NCBI GenBank assembly: GCA_947311845.1
Contig: CAMZMU010000081.1
Coordinates: 2,075,423 to 2,139,422, forward strand
DNA: 64,000 nt
Source: Poa pratensis
Lineage: Eukaryota > Streptophyta > Magnoliopsida > Poales > Poaceae
Direction of reading: 5' to 3'
Both the position numbers and the translations under genes were made by a program. Below the pieces are notes generated by a model, which saw only the letters and a list, made by a program, of their open reading frames with translations, ran no database searches and had not been told where the DNA came from. Positions 34,795 to 46,645 of this stretch are shown here, one piece after another; position 1 is the first letter of the stretch, and the number at the start of each line of letters is the position of its first letter.

Positions 34795-35658
34795 ATGTCT
34801 AGTTATACCCCTTTTGTTATGTCTCTCGAAAGTGAAGTTCTCACATTTAAACAAGGAAGTGGGGAAAGTTTTAAAGATGCTTGGGCTAGAATTCTAGAAC
34901 CCTATGGAAAAACCGAACCAAGAATTACCATGAGCTTGCTTCTTAGTAGTTTCTATTTTGGTATTCTTCTTTGTTATAGATATGCTTTAGATGCTATATT
35001 AGGAGGAGGTTTTCTTCACTACAATGGAGATCAAGCTTTCAATGCTATAAAAAAATTAATAGCATCTTCCTCATTAACAAGTAATAAGATAGAATCAGCT
35101 TTGGAAAATATTGCTAGTAAACTGGACACTCTTGAAATTAATATGACTAGTATGGAAAATACTCATAGTTTGGTTTGAGATCTTCATGAGAGTTCCCTTT
35201 ATAAGGAACCCCAAGCTACTTTTGAAATAAAAAATTGTGAATCTTCACCGGATTGGGTCCCTTCAATTAAAATTGAAATAAATGGGATGCATTTTAGTGC
35301 TATTTGTGATATTGTGACAGAATTCTCCCTTATGCCTAAATCTATTTATGATTCTTTAAATTTGTGGGAGCTCTCCGAATGCACAAATCATCTAAATCTT
35401 GCTGATAACTCTATCAAAATTCCATTAGGAAAAGCAGAAGATATTCACACAAGATTACTTGGTAAGTTCATCCCTATTGATTATTATTTTATTGAATGTG
35501 AAGGGGAAGCACGAATCGTACTTGGGAGATCATTTTTGAGGTATGTCAAGGCATATATTGATATACATAAAGGAACCTTGAAGTTCAACTCTACAAGGAG
35601 CCATCATATTTTCCTAAGCGTAATGGTAAGAGATCAAAAGGGAAATATTTTGTTATAG
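34795..35658 (+). pseudogene. Gag/aspartic-protease-like frame of the truncated Gypsy element
   Basis: A single frame runs from the ATG at 34795 to 35658 with one internal TGA (35176-35178). The first part (FKQGSGESFKDAWARI, then a hydrophobic block) resembles the gag-like N-terminal region of large grass Gypsy elements. The second part (INGMHFSAICDIV, EFSLMPKSIYDSL and later ARIVLGRSFLRY) is an aspartic-protease-like domain whose expected D-x-G active site reads D-I-V. The stop and the lost glycine indicate that it is not functional. Confidence 0.6.
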
Positions 35659-37570
35659 GTGATATTGATAATACTTGATTTTGCTCTTGTGCCTAGCTAA
35701 AAGGCGTTAAAGAAAAGCGCTTATGGGAGGCAACCCATTATTTTTACTTTCAGTTTATTTTTGTTTTCTTTGTGTTTTGGGTGATGCTACCTCTGTAACA
35801 ACTCTCTTGTATCCTTTTTGTTTTGGTTTTTGTGCCAAGAATAGCCTCTAATGAGAGGAAAGTTAAATTTGTGAGTTGTTGTCCAGAAACAGATTTCTGT
35901 CCGTCACCGTACGAAAATCCAACAAATCACAGAACCTGATCTGGGTCTGAAATTTTTTGACAGTAAGCATCAGGGTTTTGTTTACCTTTCATTAGTTTTA
36001 AGTTTTCTTATTAGAGTTGTCCTAGTATCCCGGAAAAATCATCTTTACATTCTATTCTGTTCTGTTTTTGACAGATTCTGTCTTAGTTTCGCATTGCGTC
36101 TTTTACGAGTGTTGAGTGGAGTTCTTTAAGGGTGGAGAGAATCACTTAAAACTTTGTGACAGTAGCTAACGTTAAAATAAGTTCATGCAATTTGTTAAGT
36201 GAGAACCAAAGGTGGATTATTTGGTTTGAGAACTAACCCCTCTAATAAGTTTATGAGAAGTTTTGTGTGAAGAAAGTTTTAAGTGTTGAGAAAACGAGGT
36301 GATGAAAGAAAAATCAAGAAGGGATTAAAGTTCAAGCTTGGAGGAGGCTCTCCTGGACCTCCTCCAAAATATTCAAGAAGTCTCAAGCGTCTAAGATTGG
36401 GGATGCCTTGGGCATCCCCTTCTTCATCAACAATAATCAGGTCGATCCCATGAGACTATATTTTTATTCCTTTACATAATATGTATCGTTCTTGGAGCGT
36501 CATTTATGTTTTGCTTTCAGTTTTGTTTTGTTTTGTTTGCTGGTCTTTGCAATGTTGGATCCTACCATTCTTGTGTGGAAGAGAGACACGCTATGCTTTT
36601 CAATAAAATACTCATTGTTCACTTATATGTGCAGAGTGTTTAGCTTTTTATTATTATAGCTTCTAGCTCTTGTTTTTCATGTATCTCTTGTTCAGAGCTA
36701 TTAGTTTCTTGTAGTTAGGAAGTACTCTCTTGTGTTCCATGCGTACTTGCTTAGAGAGTTTTGTTAAAATAAGTTGATTGGTGTTTGGTTAAAAGGGAAA
36801 CTATCATGTAGGAAGTGGTAAAAGAAGCTTACATAATCCTGTAGATCATTGTCTTCAATAATTTGATACTTGTCAATTGTTTTGAGAGATGAAGTAGATT
36901 AATGCTTAAACTTGTGAATCATTTAATTAAGAATGGATTAGTGGAGAAATACCGTAAAGCTTAAATTATGACACTTGTTCTGATTGGTATTTCCCAAATT
37001 CTAGATATTCTTTTTGCAAAGGGAAGTTTGGTTAAAAAGGAAGACAGTATGGGGTCTACTGGTTATGCTTAATGTATATCTTGTGGTCATTCGTGTATTG
37101 GGTTGATGATATGTGTTTGCTTGACACCTTGCGAAGCCAAAAACTCTGTACTGAGAGGGAATGCTTCTCGTGCATCCAAATCCTTGAGCCAAATATCCAT
37201 GTCAATTGTGTCCACCATACCTACCTACATGTGGTATTTCCTTGCCACTCCAAGTACATTTTTCGTGTGCTAACTTTAAATATTCAAAATGTTACTACTC
37301 CTGTTTTGTGCCACTGTTTTCAGCTCATGAGGACGTAGTAGTTGGGTTTATCATCTTCCATGCCAAATAATGTTTATTTTGACGTGCATGCTTCATATGC
37401 TCGTCAACAAAATTGCACATTGCTGGTTAGTCCAATATCAGAAAAAATAGACACTCCTCCATAGATATGTGATTGATGGAAGGCACCGAGGATTCGGTTA
37501 GCCATGGCTTGTGTAAGCAAAGGTGGGGAGGAGTGTCAAAAAATAAATATATATCTTTCAAAATTACTAG

Positions 37571-37990
37571 CAAAAGCGCGCGCTTCCTGGGAGCACACCG
37601 AGCGTTGCATCCACGAGCACCACGTGGTGGAGCGTGACGCATGCTTCCCCTCCCGCGCAGCCTTTCCCTGCGCTCCACGTGTTGGCCGTACGCTGTGTCG
37701 CTCGTTCGCTGGTGTACGTGATGCGTTCGGTCTGGTACGGTGCATGTGGCTAGCTGGTTTCCCCTTTTCATTTCTAATTTGAAGATAAAAAATAAAATAT
37801 CGTTTAAACTGAGTTTCCAAATCATGATTCTTTTTCGGGGATGGTTTAGTCGCGTTGAGATCTTCAAAACAAGATCCCATGTTGATATGTTTCGACGAAC
37901 TTTTTTTGTGCACTGCCCGGAGTGTGTAGGTTGCACTGCCTTTCTGTTTTCTTAGTGTAGTGTAGGGTAATGCCTTCTCTTTTTACGGTA
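37571..37990. other. Spacer with nothing recognised
   Basis: A GC-rich part (37575-37745) is followed by AT-rich sequence. I see no repeat ends or conserved frame. Confidence 0.4.
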
Positions 37991-37997
37991 TACTACC

Positions 37998-38425
37998 TCG
38001 GATGGGGCAGTGCACTGCCTTCTCTTTTGCGGTGCACTGACTCAGATAAGCCAGTGCACTGCCTCATCCGAGGCAGTGCAATGTTTTCTTTTTTGCGGTG
38101 CACTGCCTCGGATGGTGCAATGCACTGCTTTATCTTTTGCGGTGCACTGTCTCGGATGGGGTAGTGCACTGCCTTCTCTTTTGTGGTGCACTGCCTCAGA
38201 TGGGCAGTGCACTGCCTTCTCTTTTGCGGTGCACTGCCTCGGATATGATGGGCGGTGCACTGCCTTCTTTTTTGCGGTGCACTGCCTCGAATGAGGCAGT
38301 GCACTGCTTCTCTTTTTGCGGTGCACTGCCTTCTTTTTTTCGGTGCACTGCCTCGGATGGGGCAGTGCACTGCCTTCTCTTTTGCATGCGCCACTTTGTA
38401 GTGCACTGCCTTATTTTTTGCACAC
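37998..38425. repeat. Minisatellite of about 44-bp units with a palindromic core
   Basis: About nine imperfect copies of a unit reading GGATGGGGCAGTGCACTGCC followed by TTCTCTTTTGCGGTGCACTGCCTC. Every unit holds the palindrome CAGTGCACTG and a second GGTGCACTGCC half, so adjacent units can pair into hairpins. Unit length varies by small indels. The array is free of stops in several frames on both strands only because of its repeat structure. Confidence 0.92.
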
Positions 38426-39641
38426 GTCAAAAAATAATAATACAATTATTTTGTAGTATCTCACGTTAAAAGAAAAAAAAAACTACACGTACGAAGCTAG
38501 TTAGCTAGTGGGTGGATCTGATCGATTCAGCTAAGCTAGCTCGCTAGTCGTGCCAGTCTGGGAGATGCCCTCTCGCATTTTGCGCTGTCCGCACGCCACG
38601 TGCCATGCTCCGCTGCGTGTTCGTGGCTGTCCACGATCCGTGCGTTCTCAACGCGCGCGCTTAGCCTAGTCGTTCCCTATCTTTACCTAATCTCTACTAT
38701 ATAATACAAGTAACCGTGCTGGTCGTACGTCTTGCTTCGTACGTCGATTGCACGCACGGTTACATCCGATCGATTGGAAACAGGCGCTAACACGCACGTG
38801 AAAAAAGCGCGTGACCGATTCGTACTAGCCAAACGAGTTTGAGTCCAAATAGAACCCAGTGGTAGTTAATTTTCCCGACCAGTTGCGTGGCCCATGGGCC
38901 GCACATGCAGCGCTAGGTAAACTCCCGTGTACAGATGGATTGATCCGTGTCCTAAAAAAACGATCGATTGATTCGCTCTCCCAAATTTAATTTAATCATG
39001 GCGTAAGGTCCACGGAGTATATCCATCAAATATTGAGAGTTTGCAATTTTTTCGTATATCTTAGGATGTGGGAATATGAAAATCATGGTTTCAACAACTT
39101 CACGGGTTAGGTATAATTTTAACAGAAATTTACATTGGCTCCCGATCTCACATGCTACTGACTGATTATACAATTCGAAAAAAATAGTTAAACATTTTGA
39201 AAATTTCTGATTTTTTTATGATGAACATAAACAAATTTTCTACAAACATGCCGAGTTTCGTGGTGAAATGACACTCGTGATGCTCGGTGCAAAGTAAATA
39301 AATCAATGCTATGAAAACTATATGTGTAAGTCTCATTTTTGTTAGTGATTTGTTTTTTCATCACCAAAACAATTTTTTTTCAAAATGTTTTAATATTTTC
39401 TTCAATTTTTTTAATTGGACAGGAGCAGGTGTGCTCGGGAGCCAAAACGCTTTCACTGATTTTTAGAGATTACAAATGCACCAGGACTATGATCTGTCAA
39501 ACAATAGGCTAGCGTCATAGATGGACAGGGTGTTCATGGTTTATACCTAGCATCTTGCAAACTGACTCCAGGGCCAGATATGCTTTATATTTTCATTAAA
39601 CTCATCCCAAGTTTAGAATTTGTATATATATATTTAACCTA

Positions 39642-40023
39642 GGTTAAATGGTTTCTACTCCTGGGTGTAACTACACCCACGTCTCATATACCATGATACG
39701 GAAGTATTTGTAATAATTTATCGGTTTGAGTATGTTCATATACTATATCTAAGATACCCCAAAACAAGTTGCACGAAAAAATTGCAAGTATGCTCAAATT
39801 TTGCACTATATACTCGAAATACCGTCATATTTGTACATAAAACAGAAGTATGTGAAAAAATTACATACTACCTAAAAAGAAGTATCTATAGTACTAAAAT
39901 AGTTCTATATACTTCATACTACATGTTACATACTCCCCGGTATGATAGATACTCCATACATTATGTGAAACACACATGGGTGTAGTTACACCCGGGAGTA
40001 GCATGAATATGTCCTAACTTTAA

Positions 40024-40025
<2 letters not shown>
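39642..40025. mobile_element. MITE-like inverted-repeat element within the Helitron
   Basis: The outer ends GGTTAAA and TTTAACC are inverted, with TA on both sides. Further in lies an almost perfect 25-bp inverted repeat (39655-39679 against 39977-40001) including GGGTGTAACTACACCC, itself palindromic. The TA flanks suggest a Mariner-type insertion, but a TA run adjoins the right end, so the duplication is weak evidence. Confidence 0.65.

Positions 40026-40071
<46 letters not shown>
40026..40071. repeat. (TA)n microsatellite
   Basis: Uninterrupted TA dinucleotides of about 23 units directly abut the MITE-like element. Confidence 0.97.
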
Positions 40072-40075
<4 letters not shown>

Positions 40076-40699
40076 TCTGGTTTAAACTTGGAGGGCATAT
40101 ATGATATATTAGCCTCTTGTTTCTCTTCCCTCTATTTTATTAGACTCGTTCCTTTATTTAAGCACAAGTTCAGTTTAAATTTCTTTAAGTTGCACACTTA
40201 TATTTTCTTACTATGAGATTAATTTGCTTGTGGATCAGATAAAATATTGGGATCAGAATATGTGTGATACCTAAATGAATAGTATTTTTCGTAACTTATA
40301 AATTAATTTTCTGCATGATGAATTCATACTTTTGGGTACCCATGATGTATTAAAAAAGATTACAAAGTAAGTGGCGACATTTTCTTTTACTTTGTGAGGA
40401 TTGTTGTATAATTGAAATATGAGAGAAAACCAACATACTTATAAAAGATGATAGAACCATAATCAAAATTTAGTTCAAACATAAGATGTTTGATTTATTT
40501 TAAACCCGTTGCAACGCACGGGCACTTTGCTAGTTAATAATAAAAGCAACAACGTTTCTTACTTCGTTCGTATAGTTTCTTGTCGTCCGTCGCCTTCCGT
40601 GATTCATCTCGTGATTTTGGTACGTCACCTACCCATATCAGATCCGTCCGGTCTTACGTATTAAGTCGGGTCTCCGGTCCGCCTTACGAAAAAGACTCC

Positions 40700-41060
40700 T
40701 GGTTGACGTGCAGGTGCGGTTGCTCTATGTAAAAGCTCATCTAAAGATAACATCCTCGGGTAGAGACCGGCGTTACTCAGAGCTCAGGCAACGTGTACCG
40801 TCCTATAGAATCCAAATGCGATCTCAGCCGTCCGATCTCGCGGTGTTTTTTTTACTGTCCCTGGTCCCACATGTCATTGACCTGGTGGCTGGAAAATTCG
40901 GTACACGCTGCTTTCTTCGCAGCGACTGGCCACCGCGAGCCGTCCGATCAGAGAGTCAAAACCCGCGTCGATCTGAGCCGTCCATTTTATATGGGCAAAA
41001 TAGTCATTTCGCTCTGCGGTATATAATCTGCGCCCCGCGCGGTGAAACCCTAGCCACCAA
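40700..41060 (+). promoter_or_regulatory. Promoter-like region
   Basis: The region holds repeated GCCGTCCGATC wording (common upstream of grass genes), a TATATAA at about 41020-41026, and then AAACCCTAGCC, a motif frequent in plant 5' leaders, just before an ATG at 41060. Confidence 0.4.
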
Positions 41061-41463
41061 TGGCTCGTGTCGCTCTCTCCCCCAATCCCCTCGCTCCTCT
41101 CTTCTCTTCCAATCCCGCCGCCACGCTCCTGTCCCTCCGCCTCCTCCTCTACGCCGCCGGCCGCCAATCCCCGCACGTCCTCTCTCCCCCAATCCAGTTG
41201 CGTCTCTTCTCCCCAGTCCCCTCCGCTCCGTCTCTCCCCGCACGAGTTGCCGTGCACGCTGGTGCCGCGAGGGGGCGCTGGAGACGGAGCCGGGGCACTG
41301 GGGAAGGACGGCGGCGCGCTGGGGAAGGAGGCGGCGGCGCTGGCAGGAGACCGGCGCGCTGGTGCCGCGAGGGGGAAGGAGCTGGAGGCCACGCTCCTCG
41401 CGGGTCATGGAGATGGCGGGGGAGCGGGGCGCATCCACGGCCAGCAGCACGAACAAATCACAG
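41060..41463 (+). other. Candidate first exon of an unrecognised spliced locus
   Basis: A GC-rich open stretch starts at the ATG (41060) and ends at CACAG before GTTTGTATC, a good splice donor. The conceptual product is Arg/Gly/Ala/Pro-rich and resembles no family I know. It may be 5' UTR or a non-coding exon. Its last part is echoed at 54840-54890. Confidence 0.3.
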
Positions 41464-43321
41464 GTTTGTATCTCCCTCTCCTTTTTTTCTGGTACGCAGT
41501 AAGCTCTCCACCACAGTTAAGATCCCCAAATCGCCCAGTTTATCAAATCTGGTCTGGTCGAATTTTATCTTCTTGTGCGTACATCTCGGACTCTTCAGAC
41601 CTTCGATTTTGCTTGGTTACAGCGTATCGTTAGACCAAATTAGTGTTTAATTCCATCTATTGGTGTATCTCTCATGGCTGCCTTTTTTTTTGCAGGAGGT
41701 TGTTTCGTTAATCATTGGTGCACTACTGCACCTAGCCTCTGCTTGCACGGCATTCAACAGGAGAAGCTGGGTGGCCGCTGCACGCCTGCTGCATCTCCCT
41801 ACTCTCCACGCCCCCTCCTCCTATCCATGAGATTGGTGCTGGCAGCGAGAAGAAGTGGCGCACGGATGTCTGCTCCGGCCAATCTCAACGCCACCACATG
41901 TTCCCCTTGCATAAGATTGACACCGTGTTCGACAGTCATCGAGCGCCGAGTCCAGATACAGACACATGGAGGTATGCTATTTAGTTTTGATTCACCTGCT
42001 ATTATTCATCTGTTTTTTCTGTTTCCCAGTGACCTGGTTGATGTTTTGCTGTTCAGATTATATTGCATCGAAGTCACAGCAGAAAAAATCCTATGCACGG
42101 CTGATTCTGAAAGTGTAATGCCTGCTTAACCTTGCATCTCTCACTCACAATTGATTTGCAGCTCTTTTTTGCTCATGTTCACAAAACAGTTTCGTGTTTG
42201 CAGCTGAAGACATACATGGAAGCCGTAGAGGTTGCAAACAAGACCATGAGGACATAGTTTCCTCCTCTCTTGGAGCACAGGAGCGACACATGATGCATTT
42301 GTGAGCTAGACAGCAACGCCCGAACACTACTGCGCCCTCAAGCCGCACTGCCCTATGACCTGCTTGCAGGTAACCCACTCGATCTATACCATACACCACT
42401 TACTCAGTCAAAACCATGTGGTAGCATGAACACCTATGATGGATTAGAGTAGCATATTTTCATTGCGAATTGCTTACACTAAATTTGAGCATGGAATATT
42501 GCCTTTTTGGACCCATTGTGGTATGAGTCATATAATGCTCACTGATGGCATGTAGGAGAGTTTGGCAGCGGCATACAGGATGGTGCTCACGGATGCAGTA
42601 CAGCAATGTGAGCTGTGGTCACGGATGTCGCAATTAATGGTCACCTGAGGCGTGCCTTGCAGTGCATAGATCAATATCTTCCAGCTCAGTGCATCTAGGT
42701 AATTGTTTCTAATATCATAAATACTTTATCATAGATTTATCAATTCTGTAGTGATGTATTTAAGATTGCCCATTTTTTATTTGCAATCTTCGATATGTCT
42801 ATTTCTTGATGACATGACCATGGAATCACTTAGATTTACTATGTCTACGCGCATTCAGTTGTTTTCTAATTAATTGGTATAATCAAATTCTTATATTTTT
42901 CACGTGAGCAGAAATTCTTCCTGAGCATGCCGGACATACAGGCGGCACTGATAGTGTACTCCTGTAACTAAACCATTCTGGGTTATAGTCAGATGTCAGG
43001 CATTTTCTCCAGGTACTTCACATTGGCAAGTAGTAGTATGCTAGTGCTTAGAACAAACATGTTGCTTGCTGCATATGCATCTTAGTTCAGAATTGGCATT
43101 TCCTAAGTTGTGATTGCTTAGTTCATGGGTGTAACTTTCAGATTCTTGTGATGCCATTCCGAGCGCAGCAAGGCTCCACGGCCCGGTCCGTGGGGAAGGA
43201 CGACGGATAGCAGGCAGCAGCCCGTTGGCCTCGCCCCCGGCCTCCAGAGCCCCTTCTCTCCAGCTGACTGCCACAGATAGCTCGCTGCAGCGTGGAGCAT
43301 TCAGCGCAGGTGAGCTTCTTT

Positions 43322-43376
<55 letters not shown>

Positions 43377-46300
43377 CGTGAGGAACACAAAATGGTTGAT
43401 GCAGCGGGAGCGCACGGTGTCATGTCCAAGGGCCAAACATCAAGATGGATCTGCCGCCTGTGGAGCTAAAAACAATGGTACTACAGCCACACCTTCTCTA
43501 GGTCTTTCCATTTTTTATTTTTGCTGTTATTATGGTTGTCTTTCTGATCATAAAATTGATGAGCCACTAGTTGAAATTTCCATTAGAATAGGAAGGCACC
43601 AGTTTGTTGAAACATTCGCGAAGTACATCTGGTGTTTGGCCCTTTCTCTGTATTTGTTGAGCTACTGGTTGGCTATGAACAGAGATAGATGCAGTTTCTG
43701 GGTTATTTGTGCTGTCCAATTAAAAAAACTTAATTTGTTTTCCTATCGGGTGCTATGCATAGAGGTGGATGCAGTGCCCACATTAATAGCAGAGGTTCTT
43801 GCTGTCCACGGGTAGTTAGTTATCTAGCTGGCAGAAAGGAACATTATGTTTAGTTAGGACAAATGCATTCTCATGTTTAGTACATGAGAAGGAAAATACA
43901 GTACCTGTTAATGCTCAGAAATGCACGCAAGACAGAACAATAAACTGAAAGGTGCTTCATTTTCTGTAATTCTTCAGGGTAGTTCATTTTGAGCAAGAAT
44001 TGTGTGAATGTAATGCACACAAGACAGAACAATGAACTGAAGGATGCTTTGTTTTCTGTAATATTTCGTGGTAGTTGATTTTGATTAATAATTGCATGAA
44101 TTTAACTAAAGATTAGGAATATCTGACATGAAAGGAATTTCATGTTTAGTTAAGACAAATGCATTCAGTACCTGTCAATGCTCAGAATCTTCTTTACAGT
44201 AATTAATATTTGATGCTTGGCTTAGGTTTGGTTGTGTTTTTTGTCATGGCTTACATGCTTTTTGCCCTTTTGTAGGTTCCAGGATTGTTCGTTGGTTTCT
44301 TGATGTTCTTTTCTGTGTGAAAATTGCCATTGTTCATCAGGTGAGTACATAAGCTTATGGTTTCTTTTCGTGTACATGACTTCTAAATCCCTTATGTTGC
44401 TATTTTCTGTGCTTACCTAATGATTTATTTTGCCAGGGGAGGATTTCAGCCACTTCATTTGTTGGTTGGTTGCTGTTATAGCTCGTCCGCTGCATTCTGT
44501 AAGGTAGTGGCATTCCTTTTTTCTGTTCGTCTCTTACTTTTTATGCAGGGATAAATCTAAGTGCGTACTCCTTGCCGGTGCACCTTAAGATTCCATAAAT
44601 TATTTTGCACAATTGTTAACCTCAAGATTGCAAAAGTTCTTATTGTTTGGTATCCAATGTATTTTGGTCCAGGTGCACCTCTCTTGCGGTCTAATAATTT
44701 ACCGATAACATTGGTATAATAGCTGACGGTTAGAGTATTTCTAAATCCTATTGTTTGGTCTCCATACATAACCATTGAACCTATATGTGTTTCATGCAAC
44801 TTCGGTGTACTATGAGTACTTTTATCCACGGTGTCCTTATTGCTCTTACCCATAAGCTTCAATGCTTCTTAGTTTTTCTGTTTGATATCCATAAATTTTG
44901 TATTCCATTTCTAATTGGTTTTGGTGGATTCAAATGTCCAAACTTTCTACACAATATATATAGCTTATCGTTTGTCATCGGTCCCAATATACAAGCTGCG
45001 TGTTGGCAAAATTTAGTTGCAATGAGATGTGATGAGTTTTCTGCTCTTGTGATAGTTTCTATGCTAGACCTATAGTATTTTCTCAGCTTACATTCTTCAT
45101 TTTGGATTCTTTGTTTGCTTATTTTAGCTTTATCGTTCCAGCCTCCTCTTTGCAATGATTCCCAGAAGGCAAAGAAATATTTTCCTCCCCCATAGTGAAA
45201 TCTGCCATGGACTATTTTTCATGACTGATCCAAGCGGTGTTGAATTCTTCAGGTTTTATATAAACTGGGCCATTAGCCGCTGGAAATGGAACTTTGGTTT
45301 TGTGATGATCTGGTTGAAGCGTTGGGTCTGAATTATACACAACAGGTATGCATTTGGTGTTGCGCATGCAACCTGTTCGATGAAATGAAATGGGTGAAGA
45401 AAAACAATTATGCATCTTGCAGGTGATGGAAGAGGAGATAAGATTAGGAAGGAAATGATCAACTGTAAAGAAGATTATGCGCTAAGATTTTCTGTGAATA
45501 TTTGGACCGAGCACCGCGTCGTCCACCCCGGACCCTCTTTCTCACGCAAGTCGACAATAGGAGGCACGGCGGTTGCCCAAGGTTTGCCGCCTAGATCCCT
45601 GACTCCTCTCCCTCATGTGTTCTGGTCCGCCAGAGACGGTTTCCTGTACCTGCCAATCCTTTTTGGCGCACAGGGTAGAAATTGCCACTGTAATGGTTGA
45701 CTAAAAATGCAGTATTGCCTCAATATCGTTGAGTAGATAGACTGTATTAGATCTGGTCATGTCTTTAGACCAACCTGTTCTTTTTCTTTTTCTTTTTCTT
45801 CATGAATCCATTGCATCTCTGTAGGCCTGAAGATTAAGCTCAGTAGCTCACCATTCACATTCTGAGACAATATTATATCAGCCGTTGGCAAGCAGTGAAT
45901 ATGTTTCTACTAACAAGGTTTTATAATAATACCATCTCATTTGCTGATAATGTCCAATATGTTAAGAAATCTAACATCAAAGCATTACAATAATGCAATT
46001 TGGGATTTCTTTTTGCTTCCATTCAACAGTGTGTGATGTTTCTGCATTTGAAATTATCTCTATTCTTTCTTTGTAGCTGCTAAGCTTTTGTGAAATGCTT
46101 TACACATGATACTACAGTATCGTGATATAAACCAAGGGTTTGGAAGGTAGGGTAATAAGAATCATGTAAATATCATAATAAAATAAATTAGGTAGTAGAA
46201 TCCTTCAAAATTAGCTTGAGAATTAAAACTTACGATAAACTATGAATAGTCAAGCTCATTCTTGACATTATATTTATCTTCCTACACTAAATTCTAAGCG

Positions 46301-46645
46301 GAGTTCCTTTTTCTTATCTGTAGGTGAAAGACCATCTCGCAAACCTGGTCGTAAGCAAACTGTGTCAGATGGCAGGAGAGAAGCATTAATTGTTATTCAA
46401 TAGAGGCATACAAATTTTATTGTAAGTTGAACAGTCCCTGCAGCCATTTGTTATTACATCTATATATATTGTTTCATTGCGTCGCTATGAAATATTAGTG
46501 GCTCAGTTGATCACGTGTTGTCTATTAGAAGAGATGTCACAGGGGCCCCTCGCCACAGGTACGGGTTGTCCACACAGGGATGCAACTTTCCTTTGGTTCA
46601 TTTTCTCTTATTCAACTTTCTATTTTCCTTTTCCCAGTGACATGG
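41464..46645 (+). other. Series of exon-like blocks without a known protein
   Basis: Several blocks have acceptor-donor borders on the plus strand. One runs 41697-41971 (TTTGCAG before it, GTATGC after it). Others begin after CTTGCAG near 45422 and after CTGTAG near 46323. No frame can be followed through them to a recognised protein. The layout fits a spliced non-coding or decayed gene. A (CT)n microsatellite lies at 43325-43373. The locus is cut by the large LTR element at 46646. Confidence 0.25.
43325..43373. repeat. (CT)n microsatellite
   Basis: About 24 uninterrupted TC units, directly downstream of a possible splice donor (CAG before GTGAGC, about 43310). Confidence 0.97.

Larger units (their letters stand above)
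32517..37570 (+). mobile_element. Ty3/Gypsy-like element, 3'-truncated
   Basis: The 5' LTR starts TGATACGTCTC, the start of abundant Triticeae Gypsy LTRs, and ends GCCATCA at 34595. It spans about 1.59 kb once the nested solo LTR is removed. A primer-binding site TGGCGCCGCTGCCGAGGA begins at about 34606. The interior has a gag/protease frame with one stop and then a long non-coding stretch. That stretch includes GGGAGGCAACCCA (about 35725) and the GCATCCCCTT region (about 36415), which are typical of these families. No RT or integrase is present. Sequence typical of the element's interior fades at about 37570 and no 3' LTR follows in the window. Confidence 0.75.
38691..40534 (+). mobile_element. 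Non-autonomous Helitron
   Basis: The left end reads TCTCTACTATATAATA directly after an A (38690). The right end has a GC-rich hairpin CCCGTTGCAACGCACGGGC followed by ACTTTG and the terminal CTAGT, directly before a T (40535). These are the 5'-TC, hairpin plus CTRR and A/T target-site hallmarks of Helitrons, and this hairpin wording recurs at grass Helitron ends. No Rep/helicase is encoded within the 1.84 kb. The inside holds a MITE-like inverted repeat and a TA microsatellite. Confidence 0.85.

Noticed and set aside
37998..38425. CRISPR-like array
   Set aside because: The spacers are not unique but part of the repeat unit, and the sequence is plant nuclear DNA.
37993..38469. Several overlapping ORFs of 90-150 codons on both strands
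   Set aside because: They only reflect the minisatellite, whose unit lacks stops in several frames; no start context or domain.
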